From positions 1 through 44,966 of the forward strand of contig JAJZIR010000019.1 of NCBI GenBank assembly GCA_021810505.1: a DNA stretch of 44,966 nt, read 5' to 3'. Positions 31,254-40,250 of the stretch are shown here, piece by piece; position 1 is the stretch's first letter, and every line of letters starts with the position of its first letter. This DNA is from a bacterium (lineage in GTDB: Bacteria > Deinococcota > Deinococci > Deinococcales > Deinococcaceae). The position numbers and the translations under genes were made by a program. The notes below the pieces were generated by a model. The model saw only the letters and a program-made list of their open reading frames with translations. It was not told the origin of the DNA and did not search any database.

Positions 31254-33899
31254 GTGCGATTCCGATCTAGAAACCTCCTAGCAGCGCTCGCTCTTTTGGC
31301 CACCGTAGCTCTGGTGGGTTGCGGCCAGGTGGCCCAGCCAGCCAAGCCACCGCCCAGCCCACCCCCCGCGGCGCCGAGCTCGCCCTTCCCCAGCCTGGCA
31401 GCTGGCAAGACCGCGGCCGACTTCGGCGCCAAGACGGTGTTGATCGTGCACTATTACCGCTACGACCACAGCTACAGCGGCTGGAACCTGTGGGTCTGGC
31501 CCAACGCCCCCCAGAGCCTGGCCGGCGCCTCCTACACCTTCACCCAGTCGGACAGCTTCGGCCCAGTCTCCGTAATCAAATTCCAGCAGAGCTACACCCA
31601 GCTCGGCTTCATCGTGCGCCTTTCGACCTCTTCAAACCCTTGGGCGGCCAAGGACGTCTCGGAGAACCGCTACGTCGGTATCCCCCATTCCGGCGTCGCC
31701 GAGATCTGGGTTTTAGAGGGCCAGCCCAGCTTCTACACCAGCCCACCCCCGGCCAGCGTGCAGCAGAACCGGGTGACCGCCGCTTTCCTCGACTCCTTCG
31801 ACCTGATCCACGCCAACCTCACCGAACCAGATCCCAGCCTGACGGCCCAGCAAGTCAGCCTGACCATCGCCGGGGTGCCTGCCCAGGTCACCCAGGTGTC
31901 TCAGAACGGCACCGACCCCAACGTCCTCGACATCACCCTGGCTCAGCCAGTCACGCCCGCGCAGATCGACCAGCCCATGCAGCTCTCGGTTGCCGGTTAC
32001 CAGCCCGCGATCGTCTACGCCAGAGACGTGCTCAACGCTTCCCAGTTCTTCTACCCCGGCCAGCTCGGTCCGATCTATAGCCCGGCTGAGACGATCTTCC
32101 GGCTCTGGTCGCCGCCTAGCTCAGCCGCGTCGGTGCTGCTCTACAGCAGCCCGGGGGCGACCACCCCCTACGCCAGCTACCCGATGGCCCAGCAGGGCCA
32201 GGGGGTCTGGCAGGTCAGCGTCGGCGGCAACCTGAACGGGGCCTACTACCTCTACCAGGTCACCCGTTACGGCAAGACGGTGACGACCCTGGATCCCTAC
32301 TCGCTGGCGGCCAGCGCCGATAACACCAAGTCGGCGGTGGTCGACTTGGCGGCCACCGATCCCCCCGGCTGGACCCAGGACGCCTACCAGGGCCCGGCGC
32401 ACCGCAGCGGCGTGGTCAGCTACGAGCTCGATGTCCGAGACTTCACGGTAGACCCCAGCGCCAACCTCCCGGTACCCGCGGACGCCGGGACCTATCTGGG
32501 CCTGTTGCAGACCGGCAGCAACGACGGCCAGCCGACCGGTCTGGGCCACCTGCTGCAGCTCGGCGTCAACATGGTCGAGCTGATGCCGGTGCAGGACTAC
32601 TGGAACGTCCCCTTCAGCGCCTACAATTGGGGCTACAACCCTCTGCTCTACAACGCGGTAGCTCCCTATTACTCCACCAATCCGAGTGACCCGGCGCAGA
32701 CCATCTCCGAGTTCAAGCAGATGGTGCTAGGCCTCCACCAGCAGGGTATCGGCGTGATCATGGACGTGGTCTACAACCACACCTATCAGGCTGGCCCGGG
32801 CTCTGGCTCCCCCTTCCGGGAGCTGGTGCCCTACTACTACCACCTCACCGACAACGCCGGAAACTTGATCGACGAGACCGGGACCGGGAATACCCTGGCT
32901 ACGGGAAACACCATGGTCCGGCAGTTCATCATCCAGTCGCTGCTCTACTGGGTAGATCAGTACCACATCAACGGCTTCCGCTTCGACCTGTTGGGGACCT
33001 TCGACCCCGCGACGGTGCACGCCATCGTCGCCGCCCTGACCGCGGCCGATCCGCAGATCGTCCTCTACGGGGAGCCCTGGACCGGTGCCGGCCCGGTCTC
33101 CTTCGGGCCCGGTGCCCAGCAGGGCCTCAAGCTGGGCGTCTTCAACGGGACCTTCCGCGACGCTATGGCCGGCTCGGTGTTCGACATCGCCGCCCCTGGC
33201 TACATCGAGGGGGCGCCGGGGAATTTAGCCAATATCCAGACCGGCGTGGTCGGCAGCCTGCAGGGCTACCCAGGTGTCAGCGGCGGCTTCACGCTGAATC
33301 CGGGTGAGAGCGTCAACTACGTGACCAGCCACGACAACTGCACCCTGTGGGACCGCATCGGCGCCGCTGAGCCGAGCTGGACCACTGCCCAGAAGATCAT
33401 CCCCCAGAAGTTCGCCGGGGCCATCGTGATGACCGCTCAGGGCCTGGCCTTCATGACCGAAGGCGTCGAATTCGCCCGCACCAAGGGAGGTAACTGCAAC
33501 AGCTACAACGCCGGGGACGCGGTGAACGAGCTGCGCTGGTCGCGAGTGGCCCAGTTCAGCGGCCTGAATGCTTACTGGGCCGGCCTGATCCACCTGCGCC
33601 TGGCCCACCCAGTCTTCCAGTTGGCCACCGGGGCCGCCGTCCAGCAGGACCTGAGCTTCTTATCCGGCCTCCCTGCCCACGTGCTCGGTTTTACGCTGAA
33701 TGGTCAAGCCGCCGGGGACAGCTGGAGTGAGGTATTGGTCTACTACAACGGATCTACCGCCCAGCAGGCGGTGACCCTACCCTCCGGCAGCTGGACCGAA
33801 GTGGTGGACGGCAGCCAGGCCGGAACCGCCCCGCTGGTGTCCGGCCTCAGCGGATCCTTCCAACTGAGCCCGCTCTCCGCCTTCGTGCTCTACCAGTGA
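31254..33899 (+). CDS. pulA: Type I pullulanase lipoprotein
   Basis: An 881-residue debranching enzyme that cuts alpha-1,6 bonds of pullulan and starch. GTG at 31254 follows GAGGGGAGGG and yields a lipobox (ALVGC, Cys23), then a Pro/Ser linker. A CBM41-like starch-binding domain (HYYRYDHSYSGWNLWVWPNA) follows at about 65-170, then an E-set domain and a CBM48-like part. The GH13 barrel shows the pullulanase signature YNWGYNP, region I DVVYNHTY, region II FRFDLLG with the nucleophile Asp, region III GEPWTG with the acid/base Glu, and region IV TSHDNCTLWD. Upstream DNA (31106-31253) has an AT-rich patch and a TGGAA/TTCCA repeat at 31156-31169, but no clear promoter. It heads a three-lipoprotein locus. 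Confidence 0.95.
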   Translation: MRFRSRNLLAALALLATVALVGCGQVAQPAKPPPSPPPAAPSSPFPSLAAGKTAADFGAKTVLIVHYYRYDHSYSGWNLWVWPNAPQSLAGASYTFTQSDSFGPVSVIKFQQSYTQLGFIVRLSTSSNPWAAKDVSENRYVGIPHSGVAEIWVLEGQPSFYTSPPPASVQQNRVTAAFLDSFDLIHANLTEPDPSLTAQQVSLTIAGVPAQVTQVSQNGTDPNVLDITLAQPVTPAQIDQPMQLSVAGYQPAIVYARDVLNASQFFYPGQLGPIYSPAETIFRLWSPPSSAASVLLYSSPGATTPYASYPMAQQGQGVWQVSVGGNLNGAYYLYQVTRYGKTVTTLDPYSLAASADNTKSAVVDLAATDPPGWTQDAYQGPAHRSGVVSYELDVRDFTVDPSANLPVPADAGTYLGLLQTGSNDGQPTGLGHLLQLGVNMVELMPVQDYWNVPFSAYNWGYNPLLYNAVAPYYSTNPSDPAQTISEFKQMVLGLHQQGIGVIMDVVYNHTYQAGPGSGSPFRELVPYYYHLTDNAGNLIDETGTGNTLATGNTMVRQFIIQSLLYWVDQYHINGFRFDLLGTFDPATVHAIVAALTAADPQIVLYGEPWTGAGPVSFGPGAQQGLKLGVFNGTFRDAMAGSVFDIAAPGYIEGAPGNLANIQTGVVGSLQGYPGVSGGFTLNPGESVNYVTSHDNCTLWDRIGAAEPSWTTAQKIIPQKFAGAIVMTAQGLAFMTEGVEFARTKGGNCNSYNAGDAVNELRWSRVAQFSGLNAYWAGLIHLRLAHPVFQLATGAAVQQDLSFLSGLPAHVLGFTLNGQAAGDSWSEVLVYYNGSTAQQAVTLPSGSWTEVVDGSQAGTAPLVSGLSGSFQLSPLSAFVLYQ

Positions 33900-33910
33900 G
33901 GAGGCTTGCC

Positions 33911-35275
33911 ATGCACCGCTTTGCCCTTCCGGTCACCCTGCTGGGCTGCTGCCTGCTGGTCGGTTGCAGCCAGCCGCTGAGTCCCTCCTCGCCGAGCTCG
34001 GCCACCTCCTCGGCGGTCACCCTGGCCTTCAATTTCGACAGCCCGGCTTTCTCCAGCTTGCCCAGCGGGATCCGCGCGGTGGCTCCCACCGTCCTGTCCG
34101 ATGGCCAGCCGCTGACCTTCCAGAACGGTCAAGTCTCTGCGGCAGGTACTGCGCTCCCGCCCCTGACCCCCTCCTCGCCCAGCGAGACGGTCCAGCTGCC
34201 ACCCGGGACCTACAGCTTCTCGGAGTCGGCTCAGAACGCCTCCGGGCTGGAGCTGGCCTGGGGGGAGGTCAGCCAGCAGATCCAGGCCGCGGCGACGGTA
34301 AGCCCTACCCTCTACCCGGTGATCGCCAAGGCGGTGCTCAGCCCCGCCCAGGGCCCCTACCAGACCGGCCAGGGGGTAAACCTCGCGCTTACGGTCTTCG
34401 ACGCGGCCGGCGGGGTGATCCCGCCGGTGGGCGGCAACTACGCCGTCACCTACAGCGCCACCCCCTCGGCCGCGGCCACCCTGGCCCCGCTGGGCTCCGG
34501 TCTCTCCGGGGCAGTCGCCAGCTTCAGCAGCCCGCAGAGCTACCTGGTCAGCGCGGCGGTGACCGGGACCGGAGCCAACCACCAGGCGGCCGACATCTTC
34601 TCGGCCCAGGCCGGTCCCTTGGCGGTCAGCGCCCCCCCGCTTCCCAAGCTGCCAGCCCTCCAGGGGACTTGGAATCCCAGCGGGACCGGAGTCAGCGAGT
34701 TCGCCGCTAGCAGCTGCACCACCCAGATCGAGCCGACCGGGTTCGGTTCGTCTAACTCCATCAGCCGAGTCTGCCTCGCGGGGGGTACCAGCCACCTCTA
34801 CCTAGCGGTCCAGTACGATCAGTCCGGCAACGACTTGATCAACTACCTCTCGGTCGGGAGCACCCCCTCCCAGGCCGCCGTCTCGCTCGCCGGCCTGAGC
34901 AACTACCCTACCGACACCACCTACCAGGCCGGCCTGGTCCCCCCTAGCTTCTTCCTGGTCTCGGGGGCGCACGCTGCCACGCCCGGGATCTATAAGATCT
35001 CGGGCACGACGGCGACGTTCCAGAGCGGCGCCTCGATCCAGGTCAACTCGGCGAACGGCGGCTACACCCTCAAGGCCGAGGTGCCCTATACCACCTTGGG
35101 GGTCTCTGCCGGGCAAGCGCTGTCCTTCGCCGGAGGGGTTTACGGCGGTGGGCAGAACTATGCTTACGGCGCGGGGACCATCTACCCCTACACCTCCAGC
35201 GACGGCAACGGCTTCGACAGCAGCAACAACTACGCGGTGACCTTGGCCAGCTTGCTGGGTTACTCGGTGCCCTGA
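33911..35275 (+). CDS. Lipoprotein with C-terminal carbohydrate-binding-like domain
   Basis: A 454-residue lipoprotein. ATG at 33911 follows GAGGAGG, which overlaps the pullulanase stop. The lipobox is LLVGC (Cys19). A Ser/Pro-rich N-terminal part of Ig-like strands (about 40-245, FTYSFSESAQ-like and YAVTYSATPS) is followed by a beta-sandwich from about 250 on. The SHLYLAVQYDQSGNDLINYL strand pair and a later YTLKAEVPYTTLGV with Tyr/Asn-rich end recall CBM9/DOMON-type sugar-binding domains. That match is by pattern only. Lying between two glucan hydrolases, it may hold starch at the surface. Not certain. Confidence 0.7.
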   Translation: MHRFALPVTLLGCCLLVGCSQPLSPSSPSSATSSAVTLAFNFDSPAFSSLPSGIRAVAPTVLSDGQPLTFQNGQVSAAGTALPPLTPSSPSETVQLPPGTYSFSESAQNASGLELAWGEVSQQIQAAATVSPTLYPVIAKAVLSPAQGPYQTGQGVNLALTVFDAAGGVIPPVGGNYAVTYSATPSAAATLAPLGSGLSGAVASFSSPQSYLVSAAVTGTGANHQAADIFSAQAGPLAVSAPPLPKLPALQGTWNPSGTGVSEFAASSCTTQIEPTGFGSSNSISRVCLAGGTSHLYLAVQYDQSGNDLINYLSVGSTPSQAAVSLAGLSNYPTDTTYQAGLVPPSFFLVSGAHAATPGIYKISGTTATFQSGASIQVNSANGGYTLKAEVPYTTLGVSAGQALSFAGGVYGGGQNYAYGAGTIYPYTSSDGNGFDSSNNYAVTLASLLGYSVP

Positions 35276-35328
35276 ACGGCCGGCCCCTGCTGCTGTGGCA
35301 GCGCCCCTGAGCAGATCGAGGTGGAAAT

Positions 35329-37077
35329 ATGCGCTCCTCTTCCCTGATACCCCTGGCCGCCCTGCTCCTGCTGGGACTGGTCGGCTGCGGCCAGCCCGCT
35401 GCCCCGGTGAACCCGCCCGCGGGCGGTTCCGCGGCGAACGGCGCGCCGGAACCGCTGGCAGCCGTCGACTGGCGGGCCGGCTCCATCTACTTCCTGATGA
35501 CCGACCGGTTCTATAACGGCAATCCAGCCAACGACAACGGCGGCCCTGGGGACAACCAGCCTGCCCAGACCGATAACCCCATGGCCTGGCAGGGCGGCGA
35601 CTTCCAGGGGGTCATCGACAAGATCAACGCCGGCTACTTCAATAAGTTGGGGGTGACGGCTATCTGGATGACCCCCGCCTACCTGCAGGGTCCACCCCAG
35701 CCCGGACCCAGCACCGATAATCCCCAGAACCTGCTCAATTACCCCTACCACGGCTACTGGCCCTGGAATTTCCAGTACCCCGATCCCCACTTCGGCCGCC
35801 CGGCGACCTTGCAGGCTCTGGTCCAGGACGCCCACCAGCACGGCCTGGCGGTGATCCTGGGGCAGATCGTCAACGACGCCGGCTACGGCTATCCCGCCTA
35901 TCAGCGGGAGCGACAACAGATCGCCTCCGGCCAGCTCACCCTGAGCAACAGCGCCCAGGCCCTGCAGACTTTCCAGTTCCACCACCGGGCGGCCAGCGGC
36001 CTCTGCGAGCCCTACAGCGGCGCCTACAACGCCAGGTTGGACTGCCCGCTGTCCAATCTGCCGGACTGGAACTCGGACAACCTGCAGGTGCAGCGCTACC
36101 TCGACCAGTCCACCTCCTACTGGCTCTCCACCTACGGCTTAGACGGTATCCGCTTGGACGCGGCCATGTACGTGCCGAACACTTTCTGGGCGCAGTACTT
36201 CAGCTACCTGCACGCCCAGGGCGAGCACCCCTTGGCTTTCGGCGAGGTCTTCAACGGCTCTCCCAGCTTCGTCGGCAGCTTCACCCAGCCCCAGGTCGGC
36301 TTCAGCAGCGCCGAGAACTATCCCCTCTACTTCGCCATCACCCAGTCTGGCCTAGTCCCTGGCCAATCCGCTTTTTACGGCTACAGCAACCTGGCGGCGG
36401 TCAACTACGCCGTCGAGCAGAACCTCAAGGCCGACGCCCACCCTAACTTGATGATCAACTTCATCGACGATCAGGACGTGCCCCGTTTCACCAGCTTGCT
36501 CAGCAACAACGGGGTTGCGCCCGGGCAGATCCTGCCCCGCTGGCAGATCGCCGAGCTGCTCAGCTACACCCTGCCCGGTATTCCGGTGATCTACTACGGC
36601 GACGAGGCCGGCATGACCGGGACCTATGACCCCTACCAGGCGGTCGCTTCCGGGGACCCTTCCAATAACGATCGCCAGCCGATGACCGTCTGGACCTCTG
36701 CCCAGCGCCAAGCGGCCGGCGTCCAGGATTACTACAGCTGGCTGCAGGATCTGAACGGCCTCAAGGCCAGCCAGGCTGCCCTCCAGACCGGGAGCTATGC
36801 GCCGCTGTTCGTCCCGAGCAGCTCGGATCCCAATCTGTTCGTCTACGCCCGCAGCAGCGGGAGCCAGACTCTGGACGTGCTGATCAACGCTACCGGGAAC
36901 GCGGTCACCCTGGATCAGCTCCCCGGTGAGGGCAACGGAATTCCAGAGACCGGTCTTCCCGCCGGCCCCACCACCGACCTGCTCGGCGGCAGCTCGCCTG
37001 TCACCGTGACCGCCAGCGGCTCCGGGACTGCGCTCAACGGCACCCTGCCAGCTTGGAGCGCTCTGGTCCTGAAGTGA
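35329..37077 (+). CDS. GH13 alpha-amylase-like lipoprotein with altered active site
   Basis: A 582-residue lipoprotein (LVGC, Cys20) with a complete GH13 barrel. ATG at 35329 follows GAGGTGGA. Catalytic residues are kept: Arg275/Asp277 (GIRLDAAMY), Glu306 (AFGEVFNG) and Asp383 (FIDDQD). The fold marker YHGYWPWNFQYPDPHFG is intact. Region I, normally DxxxNH, reads GQIVND (178-183), losing both Asp and His. The region II His is Tyr281 and the region IV His is Gln382. All three active-site His of ordinary amylases are therefore replaced. It could be a transglycosylase, a narrow-specificity hydrolase or a weak binding protein. It follows the CBM-like gene by 53 bases. Confidence 0.88.
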   Translation: MRSSSLIPLAALLLLGLVGCGQPAAPVNPPAGGSAANGAPEPLAAVDWRAGSIYFLMTDRFYNGNPANDNGGPGDNQPAQTDNPMAWQGGDFQGVIDKINAGYFNKLGVTAIWMTPAYLQGPPQPGPSTDNPQNLLNYPYHGYWPWNFQYPDPHFGRPATLQALVQDAHQHGLAVILGQIVNDAGYGYPAYQRERQQIASGQLTLSNSAQALQTFQFHHRAASGLCEPYSGAYNARLDCPLSNLPDWNSDNLQVQRYLDQSTSYWLSTYGLDGIRLDAAMYVPNTFWAQYFSYLHAQGEHPLAFGEVFNGSPSFVGSFTQPQVGFSSAENYPLYFAITQSGLVPGQSAFYGYSNLAAVNYAVEQNLKADAHPNLMINFIDDQDVPRFTSLLSNNGVAPGQILPRWQIAELLSYTLPGIPVIYYGDEAGMTGTYDPYQAVASGDPSNNDRQPMTVWTSAQRQAAGVQDYYSWLQDLNGLKASQAALQTGSYAPLFVPSSSDPNLFVYARSSGSQTLDVLINATGNAVTLDQLPGEGNGIPETGLPAGPTTDLLGGSSPVTVTASGSGTALNGTLPAWSALVLK

Positions 37078-37091
37078 GCGGTTCGGGAGGT

Positions 37092-37111
37092 GGGGGCGGG
37101 CGCCCGCCCCC
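37092..37111. terminator. Perfect 20-bp GC palindrome after the amylase gene
   Basis: GGGGGCGGGC followed directly by its reverse complement, with no spacer, 14 bases after the amylase stop. A second GGCCG/CGGCC repeat follows. It may end transcription of the saccharide locus; in the absence of a T-run this is inferred. Confidence 0.45.
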
Positions 37112-37246
37112 GGCCGCTGCTGCCGGCCGCAGGACGCCCTGCCCGGCGATCTCCGGAGGGCGGGTGGGCAGCGGCGCCCTTCGGCTTCGCCGCCGGGGCT
37201 CTGGTAGGGGCGCGCTCCGCGGCTGAGTTGGGGAGAGGCGAGCGCT

Positions 37247-37744
37247 TCAGCTGGCTCCTGGGCGCCGCCTGGGGATGCTCAGCGAGCGGAAGCCGCTGCC
37301 AGCTGCGCATTTAGCCAGGTACACGATCTGCCCGACGTGGTAGGCGGTGTGGCAGGCTGAGCGGGTGAGCCCCTCGAGCAGGCTGAGCGGCTGGCCGCGG
37401 ATGGTGATGGTCTGCCCCAGCTGCTCGTCTCTGAGCTGGCCCAGAGCGCCGAACAGCACCGAGAACCCCAGGTCCCACTGCGCGCGGACCGAGCGGACGC
37501 TGTCCTCCGGAAGGAGCTCGAACTCCTGGTCGCGCTCGCGCCCCGGCTTCTCGCCGTCGCTTCTTAGGACGTCCTGCCAGCGGGAAGCCAAGTTCCCCCC
37601 CACGTGCTTCATCACCAGGGCGATGGAGTTGGACTCCGAGCCGAACTGGGCGAAGTAGTCGGCAGGGGAGATCTGCTCCAGGGCGGCCTCAGCCAGGCTG
37701 CGGTACTTGGAGAACTCGGCGGTGACGGCGGATAGGGTGGACAT
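37247..37744 (-). CDS. DinB-like / DUF1572 protein
   Basis: A 165-residue four-helix-bundle protein of the DinB/YfiT superfamily, DUF1572 branch. Typical blocks are NSIALVMKHVGGNLASRW, RSDGEKPGRERDQEFE and CHTAYHVGQIVYLAK; His residues of the first and last block form the predicted metal site. Relatives include bacillithiol and other thiol transferases, but the substrate here is unknown. On the minus strand TATAAG (37758 to 37753) lies 8 bases before the ATG, so the gene is close to leaderless. The last residues overlap GC-rich repeated DNA and look poorly conserved. Confidence 0.83.
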   Translation of the reverse strand: MSTLSAVTAEFSKYRSLAEAALEQISPADYFAQFGSESNSIALVMKHVGGNLASRWQDVLRSDGEKPGRERDQEFELLPEDSVRSVRAQWDLGFSVLFGALGQLRDEQLGQTITIRGQPLSLLEGLTRSACHTAYHVGQIVYLAKCAAGSGFRSLSIPRRRPGAS

Positions 37745-37789
37745 GCCCGCAGCTTATACCCGGCCGAGCGGCCGTCCAGGATTCCTTCC

Positions 37790-38842
37790 TCAGGGAGTGA
37801 AGCTCTGGTAATCGGCGCTGAGTTCGAGGGTTTGCCCCAGCGCTACGTTGGTGGTCAGCGTCTGCTGAGAGCTGGTGGAGCCGAAAGAAGTTCCGCTGCT
37901 GCCGACTTGCTCGAGCACGACTTGGTAGTGTCCGCTGGCGCCTTGCGCGTAGGTGGTGGCAGCCAGGGTGTAGGTGCCGGGGAGGAGCGCCAGGCCGACC
38001 ACGCTCCCGTTGCTGGCAGCGCTGTAGACCGGTAGCGAGCCGCCCTGTTCGGTCAAGCTGACCGTGGGATAGCTGACCGGGTTGCTGGGGATTCCGCTGA
38101 TTTCCAGGTCGAATCCGGCGACTGGGTCGACCCGCACTGCCAGTTCCTGCTGGGCGCTCGGGTACCCGCCGTTGCCCAGCGCGCGCAGCGTGAAGCGGTA
38201 GGTGGCGGCGGCTTGGGCGATGTCGACCGGCAGCTGGATAGTCGCTGAGCTCGCGCTGCTGGAGAGGTTCTGGACCTGGGGCGAAGCGCCGCCTGGCGCC
38301 TGTTCGGTCAATTGGTACCCGGAAGCGTTGCTGGCCTGCCAGCTCAGCGTCACCGGAACGCTGGCGTTCCCGGCCTGCTCGGAGGCGGTCACCCGGCTCA
38401 GCGAGTCGGTCAAACTGGCGACTGCTGGGCCAGGCCCCACGGTGACGGTCAGCGACTTGCTGATTGCCGGCCCCCCGCCCGGGCTGAAGCCGGTCAGGAT
38501 GATGGTGTACACCACGTCCTGAGCGGAGCTGCTGGCCGGCAAGGTGAGGGTGGTGGACTGCTGCGAGACCGGCAGCTCGCCGCTAGGCAGGCCCTCCACC
38601 CCCTCGGATGGGGAAACGCTCAGCGCGTAGCCGGTGAGTGCCGTCCCCTGCCAGTGCAAGCTGACTTGTCCCGGCTGGTCCAGGGCGCCGATGACCAGGC
38701 CACCCTGGACTTGGGTCGCACCGGACAGATCGGCGCGGAAGGAGGTGACCTGGCTGGCCGGGATCCCAGAGAGGCCGCAGCCCACCAGGGCAAACAAGCT
38801 GGCGCCGCAGAGTGCCGCTAACTGTACTGACCGAGCCCGCAT
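37790..38842 (-). CDS. Lipoprotein with Ig/fibronectin-like repeats, function unknown
   Basis: A 350-residue lipoprotein. ATG at 38842 follows GAGGGGGTGGT; an in-frame start at 38869 would lie before that site. Lipobox LVGC (Cys21). Two repeated beta-sandwich modules are suggested by PVTLSWQASNASGYQLTEQA and VSLHWQGTALTGYALSVSPS, which share the W-x(n)-GY-L pattern of fibronectin-type or PKD-like folds. The final third is Ser/Thr/Tyr-rich. No catalytic motif. It lies between ffh and the DinB-like gene and has its own promoter. A surface-exposed structural or binding role is possible. Confidence 0.75.
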   Translation of the reverse strand: MRARSVQLAALCGASLFALVGCGLSGIPASQVTSFRADLSGATQVQGGLVIGALDQPGQVSLHWQGTALTGYALSVSPSEGVEGLPSGELPVSQQSTTLTLPASSSAQDVVYTIILTGFSPGGGPAISKSLTVTVGPGPAVASLTDSLSRVTASEQAGNASVPVTLSWQASNASGYQLTEQAPGGASPQVQNLSSSASSATIQLPVDIAQAAATYRFTLRALGNGGYPSAQQELAVRVDPVAGFDLEISGIPSNPVSYPTVSLTEQGGSLPVYSAASNGSVVGLALLPGTYTLAATTYAQGASGHYQVVLEQVGSSGTSFGSTSSQQTLTTNVALGQTLELSADYQSFTP

Positions 38843-38878
38843 ACCACCCCCTCGAAGCCCTACCAACACTTTGGGATG

Positions 38879-38907
38879 AGATTACCCCGCTCGCTTGGGA
38901 GTTGCAA
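38879..38907 (-). promoter_or_regulatory. Promoter of the Ig-like lipoprotein gene
   Basis: On the minus strand TTGCAA (38907 to 38902) and TAATCT (38884 to 38879) are separated by 17 bases. The predicted start near 38872 gives a leader of about 30 nt with the GAGGGGG site. Confidence 0.55.
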
Positions 38908-38918
38908 GCTCAGAGGCC

Positions 38919-40226
38919 CTAGCGCAGGGGCCAGCCGGGGAGTTTCTTGCTCCCCGGCCCAGAGAGCAGCTTGGCTAGCCCCTTCATCTGCTCGTGCATC
39001 CTGAGCAGCTGATTCACTTCCTGCACGGTGGTCCCGGACCCGGCGGCGATGCGCTTGCGCCGTGAGCCGTTGATCACGCGGGGTTCGCGGCGCTCTTTTT
39101 GGGTCATGGAGCCGATCATCGCCTCGATCCTGACCAGCTGCCGCTCGTCGACCTTGGCGTCCTTAGGGACCATCCGCGACATCCCTGGGATCATCTTGAT
39201 CACGTCCCCCAAGGGCCCCATCTTGCGGATGGTACGCAGCTGCTGGACCAGATCCTCTAGGTCGAACTCGCCCGGCTTCTTGGGCAAGCTGGCGCTCAGC
39301 TCAGCCTGTTCGGCTCGCTCGATCAGGGTGAGAACGTCGCCCATGCCCAGGATGCGGCTGGCCACCCGGTCGGGATGGAAGGGCTCTAGGCCGCTGAGCT
39401 TCTCGCTGGTGGTGGCGAAGTAGATCGGTACCCCGGTGACGCTGCGGGCGCTCAGCGCCGCGCCCCCGCGGGCGTCGCCGTCCAGCTTGGTCAGGATCAG
39501 GCCGCTGAGCCCGATTTTTTCCTGGTAGGTCTGGGCCACCGAGAGGGCGGCCTGGCCGATCATGGAATCCACCACCAGGACCGTCTCGCTGGGCTGCAGC
39601 GCCGCCTTGAGCGCGGCGAGCTGCTCCATCAGCTCGGCCGAAGTCTCCAGCCTGCCGGCAGTATCCACCAGCACCAGGTCGCGGAAGTCGCTCTCCAGCT
39701 GCGCTTTCAGCCTCCCGGCTGTGACCGAGGGCGCCTCCTGATCGGCGACCTCCAGGACCGGGACGCCGACTTCCGCGGCCAAGACCTTGAGCTGCTGGCG
39801 GGCGGCTGGCCGCTGGGTATCCGCAGCGACCAAGAGCACCCGGCGCCCTCTCGACTTGTAGAACTGAGCCAGTTTGCCGGCGGTGCTGGTCTTCCCGGCC
39901 CCCTGGAGGCCCACCAAAAACCAGACGTTGCGGTCCCCCTGCAGGACGGGCTGTCTGGACTCGCCGCCCAGCACCAAGGTCAGCTCGTCGCGGACGATCT
40001 TGACCACCTGCTGGGCGGGGTTGAGGCTGCTGAGCACCTCGCTGCCGACCGCCTGCGCGCTGACCTTGGCGACGAAGTCGCGGACGACCGGCAGGCTGAC
40101 GTCGGCTTCCAGCAGCGCGACCCGGATCTCGCGCGCGGCCGAGCGGACCTGGGCCTCGGTGAGCCGCCCGCTGCGCCGCATGCCCTCGAAGATGTCTTGG
40201 AGCTTCTGGCCGAGTGCTTCGAACAT
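38919..40226 (-). CDS. ffh: Signal recognition particle GTPase Ffh
   Basis: A 435-residue cytosolic GTPase that binds signal sequences and delivers ribosomes to the membrane through FtsY. The N domain ([16 protein letters not shown]) is followed by the G domain: GLQGAGKTS (106-114, Ala in place of the usual Ser), DTAGR and [10 protein letters not shown]. The Met-rich M domain has [20 protein letters not shown] and the KRIAAGSG helix that binds 4.5S RNA. It is predicted leaderless: TAAAAT lies 6 bases before the ATG. It is transcribed from a promoter in the 24-base gap after bamA. Confidence 0.97.
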   Translation of the reverse strand: MFEALGQKLQDIFEGMRRSGRLTEAQVRSAAREIRVALLEADVSLPVVRDFVAKVSAQAVGSEVLSSLNPAQQVVKIVRDELTLVLGGESRQPVLQGDRNVWFLVGLQGAGKTSTAGKLAQFYKSRGRRVLLVAADTQRPAARQQLKVLAAEVGVPVLEVADQEAPSVTAGRLKAQLESDFRDLVLVDTAGRLETSAELMEQLAALKAALQPSETVLVVDSMIGQAALSVAQTYQEKIGLSGLILTKLDGDARGGAALSARSVTGVPIYFATTSEKLSGLEPFHPDRVASRILGMGDVLTLIERAEQAELSASLPKKPGEFDLEDLVQQLRTIRKMGPLGDVIKMIPGMSRMVPKDAKVDERQLVRIEAMIGSMTQKERREPRVINGSRRKRIAAGSGTTVQEVNQLLRMHEQMKGLAKLLSGPGSKKLPGWPLR

Positions 40227-40232
40227 TCCTGT

Positions 40233-40238
40233 ATTTTA
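40233..40238 (-). promoter_or_regulatory. -10 box of leaderless ffh
   Basis: TAAAAT on the minus strand, 6 bases before the ATG at 40226, in the gap between the bamA stop and ffh. Confidence 0.6.
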
Positions 40239-40250
40239 GGCGGCCCCAGC

